Part shown: positions 23,008-35,198 of the stretch, in pieces
How positions within the stretch are numbered: the stretch's first letter is position 1
Layout of the letters: every line of letters begins with the position of its first letter
Assembly (NCBI RefSeq): GCF_028502605.1
Contig: NC_079232.1
Coordinates: 7,378,001 to 7,442,000, forward strand
Source of the DNA: Trichoderma breve
Lineage: Eukaryota; Ascomycota; Sordariomycetes; Hypocreales; Hypocreaceae
Length of the DNA: 64,000 nucleotides
Direction: 5' to 3'
The notes under the pieces: generated by a model
Told to the model about the DNA's origin: nothing
What the model saw: the letters and a program-made list of their open reading frames with translations, nothing else
The model's database searches: none
Translations under genes and position numbers: made by a program

Positions 23008-24885
23008 TTTAGATGGAAGTGAACAGCGTCCCAGAAGGAGTTGAAAGTCTCTGATACAAGGCAATTGAAGTTCTTGAGATTGATGGAGATATTATGAGAA
23101 ACGCTCTGGAGCAAAGTCTCTCTTTATAGATAGTTATATTGCTGAGTATTGTACTGGCATCTTCCAAATCCTCTGTTGAATCTGTTTGACCGATACCAGA
23201 ATCTAACTTCCCTTTCAACCCTTGCCCTCGCCCCGTTTGATCCTATTGATGCTGACAATAGAGTCTCTCCAGGAACTCGAACAACAACAACTGCTCAGGT
23301 TGTCCATTTTTCGGCCACTACTGGATAGTAAGAGTAGCATTTCGAATCCTATAGCTACACTAGTTGAACATGATTGGCGCGGATGCAAATATATACCGCG
23401 ATTCGAGCATGGTATAAGATCACAACCTTCTCTTTTGGTACTATATACATCAGCTTAAAACATCCGTCTATCCAGGTCTAGGGTATTTAGGCCCGAAGCG
23501 TGGCTTAATACGACTCCGATTAAGGAGAAAGGTGGCGCAATGAGATAGTTGCCAGGCCGTGTGCCTTTTTGTACAAATGTAATCATCTGGATTATAGGTG
23601 GTATCTACTGACTGATGATTTATGGGACATTAATTCAGGTACTTCAATACAGATGTTCGTTGCTTCTTTTCTATTCCCTTACAATGAAATTGTTCATAGA
23701 TTGATCAAGTTCAAAATGGAAAATTCGTCAGGCTTTTCATTCCTACTCTTTACTTAGTATTGCCGTAGCTTACAAGGATGACGCGTTCTATTTTCCAATG
23801 TCCAGCAACTGCTTATAATTGAGTAGCTATGCATTACCTTTGTGGTTAGTGCCGGTTATTATTACCTCGTGCTATGATGAGCGATATTGAATCCTTCCAG
23901 GCAGCACTGTTTACGCCGAACGCAACTGGGCTTTAACCACAACGGTAGTATGTCAACAGGCTATGGTATGCAGTAACTTGAGTCATTTTGTTTTTAACAA
24001 CTCTATTAAGTAGAACCTGTTTTATCAAGTTCAAATGGTTCCTTTCAGCCCCTTGAAAACTACATGCCGTCAATGAGAGCAATAGTTTGCGAAACGAAGA
24101 GGCTCAATCCTTCGGACAGGGATCGGGCTGTCGGCAACTACGGGATTCCAATTTCGGCAGTGTACTACTTGTTTATAAACTCCCCTAGTATTATGCTAAC
24201 TGTCGTTGGTAACAACTTTGCGAGGCAACAGAGATCGGTGGTAGTAGAGAATGGCAGCAAGTTGGCGTCACAAGGAAAGGTTAGTTCCGGCTCGTGGTAT
24301 GGCCTTCGCTGAGGGTATAATCTGCTCGGAAGCTGTGTATGGTATTCGCCATGAATGGGCCATAAAAATGGTTCGTGCGGAGAGAAAATTTACATTAATA
24401 AAGCAGATACCCATTTCGGGCGCTACTGTATTTGCCGACCTGCTGCATCATTCTCCGGGCTCAAGCACATCCGCACACAGACCAAGTACTGCCGGTCGAC
24501 TCTCTCACGGCATTGGCCGGTTCATTCATCTTTGTAAATAAAAAGTTTCTTATTAGCTAACAGCAATACAATTATGCCAATCGCAGCTTCAATTTTCCAT
24601 TATAGCGGTCAGAAATGATGCAGAGCATACCTCAAGTGACCTCTAGAGTCCGGCAATCCGGTCTGCGCCGGCAAACTGTTACCCAAAATGGAAAGAATCG
24701 TCCCTCTTCCCCGGACTTTGCTAAATCTTGGCAAACAACATGGTTGCCATTTGAAGCATTATTGTCTTTGAGCAACTATATAAAAAGTTCTGAGAATATG
24801 TCGTCGAAATGCTTTATTTCATCAGACCTAAATAGACGTCGTCGGCGTATTCTAGAATTTGATGCAAAAGTTTAAACGACAAACA
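23008..24885. other. 1.9 kb region without a recognisable gene
   Basis: Promoter of the thaumatin-like gene on the left (TATA-like TCTATAAAGA on the minus strand near 23120) and of the carboxylesterase on the right. Open frames at 24064-24312 and 24251-24541 show no family features. Nothing else can be named. Confidence 0.5.
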
Positions 24886-26775
24886 ATGATCAAATCTCTT
24901 CTTTTAGTCTCCATTCTCGGCAGCTGTGCCCTTGGCGCGCCGTCTCACAGCACCAGTAACAACCCAGTTGTTGACTTGGGATATGCAAAATATCGAGGCG
25001 TTCGCAATGCTACATATGGCCTCGATTATTACTTTGGCATTCGTTACGCAGTCCCCCCAGAGGGCGATTTGCGCTGGCGAGCACCACAAGACATAGAGTC
25101 TCATGGCAAACATTCCTCGGCAATTATTGACGCTACTATTTTAGGGCCTCAGTGTGTCCAGGGTCCAACGGCCTGGGCAAATGGCACTGATTTGAGTACC
25201 CTTCAAGTATTGGGGGCTAGTCCTCAAATACCAGCGTCGGAGGATTGCTTACTTCTCAATGTTCTTAAGCCGGTATCGCCAAAATCCAAATCTCTCCCTG
25301 TTCTTGTCTATATTCATGGAGGAGGTGGGTAGCTACAAGATCTACTGGATAGGGATTATAGCTAAAATAAATGTCTCCTAGGTTACGTCACCGGTAACTC
25401 CATCTCCTCGGATGGCTCAGATTTCACAAAGTATGCCCAAGGCAATGTTATTTGGGTGTCCATTCAATATCGCCTCGGTGCATACGGATTCTTGAACCCA
25501 AAGGAGTTTGATGGACAAGAAGGAGTTAAAAATGCTGGCCTTCTAGATCAGCGCCTCGCTCTTGAGTGGGTTCAGCGTCATATATCCGCATTTGGTGGCG
25601 ATCCCTCCAAGGTGACGATTTGGGGAGGAAGCGCAGGCGGTGGATCGGTTGTGAACCAGATGATTTACAAGGGAGGAGAGAAGAAACCGCCGTACAGAGG
25701 TGTGATTGCAGGTATGGTTTTCAGTTCTAACCCTCCTTTGGTGAAACTTCTCGTATAACTTGAATCAGGCTAATTCACCACTTAGAATTCCCATGGCTGC
25801 AGCCTTACCACGACGACACCTTTTTGCAAAAACAGTATCAGAACTTCTTAAATGATGCCAAGTGCGGTAATGTCGCCTGTCTTCGAAAGCTATCTCCATC
25901 CGCATTGGAAACGGCGATAAACAAAAGCTACTACACTGGCTACGATGCCGGGATATACTCTTATGGCGATATGTACTATGGACCTTCAGTGGATGGAGAT
26001 TTCGTCCGGGATCTGCCGTCTGTAGAATTCAACAAGGGTCATTTTGCCAGGGTTCCATTCATGACAAATCATGATTCGTTTGAAGGTATGAAGACGACCA
26101 CATCGTCTGTATATCACATCTTCCCTCATTAATAACCTGACAGGCATCTTGTTCACCAACTTTTCAACAACCTCATTCGACGAAAACAAAGCCCAGTGGC
26201 AAAAGACGTGGCACTCGCCTACACCCAAGTTCTGGGAGAGTCTAAGCCAGCTTTATCCGCTGTCTAGCTTTGGAGCCAAATATTACGAGCAGCCATTTTT
26301 TCGCAGCCTCATCTTTCCGCTCATTGGTGTTCTCGCTCCTCTCTCCGCTCCCGGCCGCGATCCGTCTCTGTGGCAGACTCAACAAATCAACGGCGATGCG
26401 AACATCAACTGCCCTACCTATTACTTCGCGGAGGCTGCACAGAGATACGGCGTCCCGGCCTATAAATCCATCTTTGACGCTGGAGTTTATGTGCATTCGG
26501 CAGCCGACTTTCCGATTTTCAACGTAGAAATCTTCACTGTTGACTCATCCGTGGCAACTGCAGTCAAAGATTACTTTCTCTCGTTCATCATTCGCGGCGA
26601 CCCAAATACCTTTCCTTCCGTATCTCATCAGACACGAACTCATTGGCCACAGTACGGACAAAAGAATTACGCTATTCTGAATGTCTCAGATACGAACATT
26701 GCGGCCCAGAGAGATCCCGATGCTTCTGAGCGCTGCGACTTTTGGCACTCTCAGAGCGCCATTGTGAGAAACTAA
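24886..26775 (+). CDS. secreted type-B carboxylesterase/lipase
   Basis: Four exons, 24886-25324, 25382-25711, 25786-26085 and 26144-26775, all in phase, giving 566 residues. The ATG at 24886 (A at -3) begins a clear signal peptide (MIKSLLLVSILGSCALGAPS); an in-frame ATG at 24862 would add eight residues. Family marks are YFGIRYAVPP, SEDCLLLNVLKP, the oxyanion-hole HGGGYVTGN, the elbow GGSAGGGS with nucleophile Ser near 230, NHDSFEG with the acidic residue, and VYVHSAADFPIF with the His near 474. The elbow has Gly where most relatives have Glu (GESAGG), a conservative deviation that need not abolish activity. The enzyme would hydrolyse esters outside the cell. It is convergent with the Zn2Cys6 gene 160 bp downstream. 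Confidence 0.9.
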
Positions 26776-26934
26776 TTGCGAATTCTGGAGTCATCTTTCA
26801 TGTTCCAGCGCATGAGGCATATGGAAGACAGAATTAAGTGTATGGAGCATAGTGTTGATAGTTAATATGAGGAGTAGCATGAGTAATGAGTGTTTTGTGA
26901 GATCTGAATTAATTCTAGCGCCGCGACTGTGAGT

Positions 26935-29265
26935 TCATTCCAAGGCTTCAAACCAATCAAGACGAGGCAAATTTAACATTTCGCCAAACAAATCCTCCTG
27001 ATTTCCAAAATCATCTTGGTACCAGTCATCTCCCTTAACATTGGAATACTCTGCCCAAATGCTGCCGGGTGTTTCTGGTGAGTTGCTCTTGGACTGTACA
27101 TCTGCTTCTACACCATTGCACACATTTGGTTGCAGGTTCCCCAGCTGCCTCTGTAACAATTTTCCATAGATTGATGGAAAATGAAATGAGTGAATGCCCA
27201 GATCAACCAACAGCTGAGCCGTTGTCGCCACTGTCTTCAAATTTTTACATCTTTCCTCTGAAAGCATGTGCCGCGATTCGCAGGCTTGCAGAATAAACAT
27301 ACATGCATAGAGGATCATGACAAATGCGAAATCACTAATGTACCGAAGACTCTCTCGAACCACAGGACTCAATTGTTGGAGCCAAGAGAGCATACCGACA
27401 GCGTGATCTAGCGTTGTTCTTACCAATAGGTCTCGCTTATCAACATCACTGACATGAGTAAAGTGACAAACCGCGTAGGTGCTGAGGCAAAACTGAGAGT
27501 ATCGGTAATGAAAATCCAGTCCGATTCCAAATCCGCCTAAAACCTCTTAGTCTTCTGAAATTGTGAGCAGCTGGGGGACTATATCTACCATTCTCAATGA
27601 AAGAAGCGTACTTGGCTCTCCAGGCGGCCAAATCACGCGTCACAATGTCCACTACAGCTGACGGCGAGGAACAGGCTGGGCCAATTTTCTCTGATGGACA
27701 CCACCACTCGCCGAAATTGGAATCGACGGCATTTGCCTAGATAAAAAACTGTCAGAAAAGATACACCTGGAGCCTCTTGAACATTACCTTTTCCCATAAC
27801 AAACACAGCTCCACTTCGCCTAGTAGTCGACGCATACGAGGTTCGATGTTTATGCCCGCGAATAACTCTGGGGCCGACCGTATCGAATTATCGCTTCGAA
27901 TGCTTGGTGGTGTTCTCGCAATGATAGCACTGCTTTAAGTGGTTAAAGTACATTAGCACCGACAACCCAAAAAGGAAAGAGAAAGAATTCAGTGCCATTA
28001 AATGAGAACTCACTGATGAGACATGGTAAATAGCCATAGCCAATATGTATATCGCTTATAACTAGCACTGGACAGCCATTGGTCATGCGGTAGGCTCAAC
28101 ATGGCTCTGGCACCATCGATGGATCTGTGGAGTCCCAGCTGGGTTCCGTAAATCTCTGTCACTGTTTTAAGGAGCTGCGTTGGTAGTATATAGGGAGAAT
28201 GCGGCGATTCGATGTTGGGTAGAGCAATTTCTGAGAATGCATAAAGAACCACGAGTGCCCTGAAGCTTGTTATATCTGCTGTTCCCGGCCACATAGCGCC
28301 AGCAGATTTGTCTTGGACGAATTTCAAGACTTTGGGATAGATTAGTCGCACAGTTGATAAACCCCCCGGTAGATATCTCGCGGTGACGTAGCATATTGAA
28401 TGGATCAACTCTGGCTGCTGGTCGATTATGAGATCCGGGTTTTTGAAATCGTCTTTAGTGAAGACAGGTATAGACGATAGCAACCGAGAACAGAATCTGT
28501 TCTATTTAGTATGAAGCAGCATACTATAAGATATTAGACTTACATCTTTAAAAGCTGTCTCATTTCTCCCCTCGACAGTGGTGAAACTATTCCTTCAGAT
28601 AGCATAGTACTTGGTGATAGACTGGGAGAGGTCACCGAGCTATAAACTGAATGTGAATCAATGTCCAAAGCATCATTCACAACATTATCGCCCAAAACTG
28701 CCAAGATTGGAGCGGTCAAATAGATAGACGGGAGGTCATCGATGAGCTTTCTGTCGCGCCTCAAAACAACGGCATGTTCATCGCAATTAGCAGGAGTAGC
28801 TCTCCTGTTGTGATGTCTACTTTTTACCCGCCGGCCACAAGTATCCCGGGATACCCGGGGTTGCTTTGGAGCATTAAAGTTCTTGGGTGTTTTGACAACC
28901 ACTTCGAATTCGTCAGGGTATAGTGGCGGTCTTGCAGAGCAATTGCGCTTGGCACGCTGACAGCGAGTGCAAGCCGACTCGCCGACGCGCACGCATTTCA
29001 TCTGGTTATGGTCAGCATGAGCCCTGACATTGCAGATTGTTTTTAGCAGGCCACAATAACCCAGCTCGTAACAAACCTTGAGGCGATGGCACGCAACGCA
29101 AGCCGTGCTGACACGACCACCCCTCCAACTCGGCGCTGCAGGTGAGCCTATCATAACGCTGAGCTCGTTCTGCTCTAGCCTCGCCATCAGTGTGGCAGAA
29201 GGGATTCTCTGGTTACGAGGTTCAATGACTGCAATGAAGCTGGCGAGAGTTGGCGATACTACCAT
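26935..29265 (-). CDS. Zn2Cys6 transcription factor with split zinc cluster
   Basis: Six exons on the minus strand, 29265-29077, 29001-28544, 28496-28014, 27932-27788, 27736-27589 and 27536-26935, all in phase, giving 674 residues. The first intron (75 bp, in frame and without a stop) interrupts the zinc cluster. Once removed, the cluster reads ACVACHRLKMKC...CTRCQRAKRNC with correct Cys spacing. The middle region carries the fungal transcription factor domain (KIFCSRLLSSIPVF, ICYVTARYLPGG, LGLHRSIDG, FTMSHHSAIIARTPPSIRSDN). The last exons are helical, ending in an acidic tail (DDWYQDDFGNQEDLF). It is a nuclear regulator, perhaps of nearby carbohydrate-active or esterase genes (inference from position only). 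It is divergent from the GH1 gene. Confidence 0.85.
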
Positions 29266-30116
29266 GAATCTCTAGATGTTCACAGCGAACTTGCAAACAT
29301 TCATCATTGTTCATAGCCTGTCAAACGCGCGACACGCTACCACTGCCAGAGGGGTAAAAAACCGAGGCCTCCGTTTCCCCTTTTCTTAAGCCGAATTCGG
29401 TCCCAGTTGCCGGCGTACCCCAGATCAGCACTGCGCCATCCTCGGCATTATTCTCCACGATCTGGGGATCTTACCCCGCGGCCAGCGAGGTAGGAATAGT
29501 GCAAAGGCGTCATACTCTGTGGTTTGCTAAGACATATTGTAGCTTCTCTATCGTCAATTCTATTCTATAGACTCTGTTGGATGATTGATTTCGATGCTGA
29601 GATCTCAATCTCTCTTTAGTTTTGCCCTCATTATCTACTCTACCCTTGAGCTACCTCGCCGCTTGAAGGCGCAACGACCATAAACCAACTCTGCTTACAC
29701 GTTCATTAAACGTCACGCGCCTTCTATTCGTATTTAAAAATTCTCGGGACTGTCTTTACCTATGTAGTTCTAGTCGATTCATTTAGTGACCGTCTAGAAT
29801 TCCATACTAACATAGAAGACGGGCCTTTTTGTTGCTTTGTCAATGACAAGAGGCCGCCTAGTAATTTGACAGCCCCACAATAAAAGCAGGAAACTCCGGC
29901 GTCTAGCTGAAAAGGGTTATGGTTTACCGGTTGTTACCAAAGTGAAGAGTCGGGCTGGCGATGAGAAACACTCCGGAGGCTCAAAGAGACTTGAATGTCT
30001 CTTTAATGATATATATAATAATACTTTTCACCATATGAACGTTTCCAAAATTCCAAAATCAAGCATGATATGATTGGTCTGAAAATTTACACAGACTGAT
30101 AACTGGAGAGTCCGTT
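29266..30116. other. divergent promoter region, Zn2Cys6 regulator and GH1 gene
   Basis: 851 bp shared by the two genes. A 9-bp inverted repeat, CCCCAGATC (29418-29426) and GATCTGGGG (29459-29467), lies about 150-200 bp from the regulator start. A TATATATA stretch at 30009-30017 lies about 100 bp before the GH1 ATG. CGG/CCG triplets that could bind Zn2Cys6 proteins occur but are not spaced in a clear pattern. Confidence 0.5.
30009..30018 (+). promoter_or_regulatory. TATA box of GH1 gene
   Basis: ATATATATAA about 100 bp upstream of the ATG at 30117, at normal fungal core-promoter spacing. Confidence 0.5.
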
Positions 30117-32158
30117 ATGACTTGCTCAGTAACAAAGATGCTGGCGGCGCTGCTACTTTTCGTCGCCGGCGCGTTTGGCCAACAAGTCTACCTTCATACA
30201 CACGGCCCCAACATCCAAGCTTGCAAGGCAACTCCCACGCACCAAGCTTTCGGCAAGACTCCAAAATATGAATATTCTCAGTTTAAATATACCAATACGG
30301 AAACCGTCCGCACGGCATCACCAGTACCAACATTCAGCGCTGTCTCTCAGTACGCTCCGCACTATTCCCAAGTAAAGCACTTGCTTCCGAGCTTGTCAAC
30401 GACGTCGTGGGGTAATTGGTATGCTCATCCATCCAAGGCGCCCATTCATGACCAAAAAGATCCATATGGTCATTTTGCCTACTCGCAACTTTGGGAAAAT
30501 GCCGGTGTGCCAAACTTCACTTCGAGAGGACTCTACTCGACTACTGTGCGTCCAACGCCGGTGCCCACTTCGGAGCTTGTCCTTCCACCGCCGTTGCTGT
30601 TTGAATCATCGGATTGCTACCCAGTTCCCCATGATTTCATTCTCGGAGTTGCTGGCTCTGCAGCACAGATTGAGGGTGCCATTGCGGATGAGGGCAGGGC
30701 ACCGGCTATCCCAGAGATGTTTACCTTCCTCCCACCGGGGGTAGCCGCCACGTTGGGTATTACCAACTTATCGCCAAACTACGTTACAGATGAGAATTAT
30801 TATCTCTACAAGCAAGATATTGAGCGTCTTGCTAGCATCGGAGTTCGATACTACTCTTTCAGTATTGCATGGTCTCGCATACTGCCATTTGTCTTTCCCA
30901 ACTCTCCTGTCAACTCTCAAGCACTAGCGCACTATGACGACCTGATCAACTTTGCTATTTCCAAAGGCATCACTCCTGTTGCGACTCTTCATCACTTTGA
31001 CACTCCGTTGCAGTTTTTTGGAGATAATCAGACGGAAATACTTACTAATTCCAACACGCGTTGCTATCTTGGGACAACGAATCTCGGCTTTCAGCACGAG
31101 CGCTTTGAAGATGCTTTTGTAAATTATGGCAAAATTGTCATGAGCCACTTTGCTGATCGAGTGCCCTTCTGGTTCACCTTTAACGAACCTCAGGTAGGAA
31201 CAGTCAATGGGAAGAGTATCGATCACGTTATCAAGGCTCATGCCAAGTTGTATCATTTTTACAAAGACGAACTACGCGGCACTGGCAAGATATCCATGAA
31301 GATGGAAATTCCACCGGGCGTCCCCCTTGACCCTTCACAAAAGTCCCATGTTGCTGCAGCTGCACACTTTAACGATCTTCAGTTGGGACCTTTTCTCTAT
31401 CCCCTGGCTCTTGGAGAAGACTATCCTGCTGCGTATAAGATGACGGTTCAAGATTATGTGCCGTTGAGCAAAGCCGATCTATGCAATCTCAAAGGAACAC
31501 TAGGTACGTTATAAATACCGCTTGAAGGTGTCCTCTACCTGAGAGGCAATACACGATATGGAAACAGTTTTGCTTACTTTGTGGCTCGAATCATTTAGAC
31601 TTTATCGCAATGGACGTTTACACTGCACCTATCATTTTCCCTGTTACCAACAACATTGCTGCCTGCGCCGCAAATAACAAAACTAGCAACGCACTCTACC
31701 CAAATTGCGTCGGTGTTACTGAAACAACTTCAAATGGCTGGTTGATTGGCCAGCCTAGTAATAGTATACAGATGTATACCACACCAACTTACTTACGCAC
31801 TCAAATCTCATATCTATGGAACACATTCCGTGCTCCAGTCATGATAACGGAATTTGGACACTCCACAAACGGTACAGCAAATCCGCCACAACTCAACGCT
31901 ATTCAATACGACACCGTGCGTTCTGAGTTCTATATATCGTTTTTGAGGGAGATGCTCAAGGCTATTTGGGAAGACCATGTTCACGTTCTTGGAGCGTTTA
32001 TGTGGAGCTTTGTTGACAATTGGGAATGGGGTAGCTTTGACTCTCAATTTGGGCTGCAATACGTTAATCGCACTACGCAACAAAGGACATATAAACGCAG
32101 CTTTTTCGATATTGTAGATTATATAGAGAGTCGGAGATCTCAGCCACCTCGGTATTAA
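30117..32158 (+). CDS. secreted GH1 glycoside hydrolase (beta-glucosidase type)
   Basis: Two exons, 30117-31503 and 31599-32158, joined in phase by a 95 bp intron, giving 648 residues. A signal peptide ends near residue 21 (VAGAFGQQ). About 150 residues of Pro/Thr/Ser/Tyr-rich sequence come before the catalytic domain, which starts at FILGVAGSAAQIEGA (about 175). The GH1 marks are YYSFSIAWSRILPF, TLHHFDTPL, WFTFNEPQ with the acid/base Glu near 357, and PVMITEFGHS with the nucleophile Glu near 547. The domain ends with AFMWSFVDNWEWGSF...QFGLQYVNR, the usual C-terminal aglycone loop. Most fungal GH1 enzymes are intracellular and about 480 residues long, so secretion and the long N-terminal extension are unusual. 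The substrate is probably a beta-glucoside. Confidence 0.9.
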
Positions 32159-32391
32159 TACATTGTCAGTAGGGTAAGAGCACTTACAATATAATTGGAT
32201 TAGAATCTTAAAATCTTTGTTCCACTCGTTCTACTCTGCGACCTGGACTCTTTCAGGATCCCACACTGTATTCCTCGTCACTGACTACTGAGAGACTAAC
32301 AACCGCGACATCGAAATTCGCAGAGCTAGAATATGACTGATGCGGTCAAGAAAGCTGGTGTTTTTATTATCTATTTATAAAATGACAGCTC

Positions 32392-32871
32392 TCATATCTT
32401 CCCGTCTTTAGCCAACTGGTGCAAGGCAGTAATAGTTCCCTCGACAGCTACTTTGCTCATCGCCTTCTCCTTCTCCAGCAATGCCGCCAGTTCCTCCTTA
32501 GAAGCGTCCGGGTGCCTCCATTCAAAGGTGTAAGTCATGAAGAGCTCCCCGTCTGCTCCCTCGCTGACGATGTTATTGACAGAGCTGCCGTCTGGCTGGA
32601 TAAACTGCACTCTAGAAGGCTCGTATGCTGTGACTGTCTCTCTGACTTTGCGCTTGTCTGCTGTGAAGATGATGTCGCGGACGGTGACTGGGTTTCCGTT
32701 TGGGTCCGTTGATTCAGAGACGACGGTTGTGGATTCGATGGCCTGCGGGACAAAGGTCTCGGCAGAACGAATTTTCAGACGCAAAGCGGCCCATACTTGA
32801 TCTCGTTTGAGAGCCGGTCCAGCTCCAGCAGGGTTGATTGGGGCTGTGAAAGCGATGTTGTTTGTAGACAT
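32392..32871 (-). CDS. DUF1857 (SRPBCC superfamily) protein
   Basis: Single exon of 159 residues from ATG 32871. The upstream in-frame extension is unlikely because the downstream start MSTNNIAFTAPIN matches the usual family start. The sequence fits the DUF1857 family of fungal and bacterial START/SRPBCC-like proteins: INPAG near the N-terminus, LTRDQVW-like LKRDQVWAALRLKIRSAETFVP, then beta-rich segments, FMTYTFEWRHP and a C-terminal helix. The fold suggests a hydrophobic ligand pocket, but no function is established. The small size and lack of signals fit a cytosolic protein. It is convergent with the GH1 gene 233 bp away. Confidence 0.88.
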   Translation of the reverse strand: MSTNNIAFTAPINPAGAGPALKRDQVWAALRLKIRSAETFVPQAIESTTVVSESTDPNGNPVTVRDIIFTADKRKVRETVTAYEPSRVQFIQPDGSSVNNIVSEGADGELFMTYTFEWRHPDASKEELAALLEKEKAMSKVAVEGTITALHQLAKDGKI

Positions 32872-34191
32872 TGTAAAGGTGTTGAGTTTTGGAGTGGGTT
32901 GAAAGATGATAAATTGTGCGAAATGAATAGTAGTTAATAGTGTGCAGCTTGTGATGTGTTTAATTTTCGAAGTTGTCGTCACTCTTATCAGACAACTTAA
33001 ATATGCTCATGGTTGTCAGCTGTTAACTTAAAGTGGCTTACTCTTCCCGGTTTCTCCGTCCCGCGCCCCGCCACCAAGCCTCGCCTTTTCGCCTTGCGCA
33101 CGTAGCAAAGACCGAAGAGCGAGAAGGGGACGAATGAGCGGAGGAGCTTGATTGGAAGCAGTAATTAGTGAGTTAAACGTGAGGCAAAAAAGGAGGAGCG
33201 CGCTACTTCGGTACTCCGTACGCTCGGTACTCCGTTGAAAAGTACGAGTAATTATCTATGTGGGATGATGAACAATGCTTAATAATTGAGTTGAGCTCTT
33301 TGTCACACCAAGACAGCTCCCAACAGGCACGACAGTTAATGACGATAAGCCGCTGGAAATTCCCCTGGGCGACACTAGTCAGGGCTAGTTGGGCCAGGCC
33401 AGGGGGTCTTGTTTGCAGATGCATGTGGGGTGATCTTGAATGATGATTGCTCTGTTAGATCTCTGCATACTTTATTCTATATCGAGGGATTGGTCGTCGA
33501 CTAAGTCAATAGAGCAGATTGCGCGTATCAACTCTCTTAGGCTCATTGAGACGGCTCTCACGTCATTGCCGCTCCGACGATGGACGATATCATAAAATAT
33601 GATACACCCCAATTACTAATGCGACGATGCACATATGAGATCCCTCTTGCAATGAGTCACAAACGCGACTCGGCCGCAAAATCAGGCTCAGTATCTCCAA
33701 ATGGGTCGCTGCTGTTCAATTTCGCATTCAATTAGTGAAATTCGGCAAGAATAGTTGACACGAGTTTATGTTATTATTAGACATTCTGATGCCCTCGCTT
33801 CTAGTCGACGCAATTGATTGATCTCCCGAAGCTCCAAATCGACTAAGCGCTCCACCCTAGAGTCCTTCCACGATGTCGACATGCATTCTCTACATTTAGA
33901 AGCATAACGCCACACGATGTTGATCTCGAATCTTGTATTGCTGTATGTTCAGTCAGAGAAACAGAGCGGCAGCCAACTGTTAATATACAAGGTCATTGGG
34001 ATTCGTTAACCAAGAGAGGATACTAAGTGATGGAGGTTCAAGACATAGCATCTACTGCAGTCACGGCATCCGGAGTACCGGTGGAAAAGCTCATTTAGAA
34101 GATCATGTAGGTTCGGTATATTTAGAGGCTAACTCAGATCTCGAATAACATTTTGTTTTGTTTTTATCTTTCTCAACCCACAAGTCGTGAC
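32872..34191. other. 1.3 kb intergenic region
   Basis: Contains a direct repeat of GGTACTCCGT at about 33211-33235, part of a motif seen elsewhere in the window (TACGGAGTA family). A C/G-rich stretch lies at 33050-33110. Beyond 33450 nothing can be named; it is the 3' flank of the protease gene. Confidence 0.5.
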
Positions 34192-35087
34192 TTAACCACG
34201 GTTGCTGTTGATGAAGCTGACGTAGTTGCCCAGGCGGGTGTAAACACCAGGGAATCCACGCTCAGCACATCCCTGACCCCAAGAAACAACACCGACCAGG
34301 GTTCCGCTGGGGTCAACAATGGGGCCACCGCTGTCTCCAGAGCAGGAGTCCTTGCCACCAGCGGCGACAGCAGCGCAGAACATGTTGTTGCTGATCTCTC
34401 CATCATAGTCGTTGTCGCAAGTGGCGCGGGCAACAACGGGGACGGAAACCTTCCTCAGGGTGGAGGGGAGAGAGTTGGAGTTCTCGGAAGTAGTTCCCCT
34501 GTATCACCATTAGCATCAGTCTTCTTGAGAAAAGGTGATGGATACACATACCAGCCAGCGACGGTAAGGGTAGTTCCGGCAGCAGGGTCTGAGCCAGAAG
34601 CAGGCAGAGTAGCATAGCCGATGGTAGAGCTGGTAGGGATGGCAGTGGCCAAGTGCCAAACACCAACATCGTTGTCGGGAACACCCTGGCTGTCGACGGT
34701 GTAGCTGGGGTGAAGGGTGAGAGATGAAACACCAACCTGGGTGCCACCGGAAGCCCAGGTCTTTTAAAGCTTGTTAGCATCCATTTCAAGAAAGTTTGCT
34801 TTTGGAATTCATAATGTGAGACTTACAAGAGTTCCAGCGCGGACCTTGACAGAGGAGGCCCTCTGGTCAATGGTGCAGTGGCCAGCGGTGACAACGGTGC
34901 GGGAGTCGATCAGGACACCACCGCAGAAGTGCGAACCACCAGTGGACAGACTGACGATGTAAGGGAACTCGCCGAGAGAGGCAGTGGTTCCTCCGACGAT
35001 ATCACTGCCACGAGGAGTGATGGCAGCTCCCATGGTGAGAGCAGGGAGTGCTGCAAGCACGGAGGCGATGGCGAGAACGGGAGCCAT
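34192..35087 (-). CDS. pra1: trypsin-like serine protease, PRA1-like
   Basis: Three exons on the minus strand, 35087-34827, 34760-34552 and 34498-34192, in phase, giving 258 residues. A signal peptide (residues 1-20) and a short propeptide precede the mature N-terminus IVGG at 30-33. The S1 triad is complete: TAGHC with His70, DNDVG with Asp118, and GDSGGP with Ser213. Asp207 in KDSCSGDS occupies the primary specificity position, so cleavage after Lys/Arg is expected. The protein closely resembles the secreted trypsin-like PRA1 of Trichoderma harzianum, which is reported to have nematicidal activity. The TATA box at 35190-35198 supports strong, inducible expression, but this is inference. The symbol is given by resemblance, not by database search. 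Confidence 0.92.
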
Positions 35088-35189
35088 TGTGAGTATCTGG
35101 TCCTTTGCAAAGGTGATTGTCTGTAAAGGTGATCGAGGAGTGAGTGAGTAGATGATTCTCCTTCTCTGAGACGGGTGAAGAGGATGTAT

Positions 35190-35198
35190 TTATATAAA
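35190..35198 (-). promoter_or_regulatory. TATA box of the protease gene
   Basis: Minus-strand TTTATATAA about 105 bp upstream of the ATG at 35087. Confidence 0.6.

Noticed and set aside
24064..24541. Overlapping open frames upstream of the carboxylesterase
   Set aside because: No family features, and TTG or CTG starts in part; treated as non-coding.
32419..32800. Open frames opposite the DUF1857 gene
   Set aside because: They are shadows of the minus-strand gene, without their own start context or domain.
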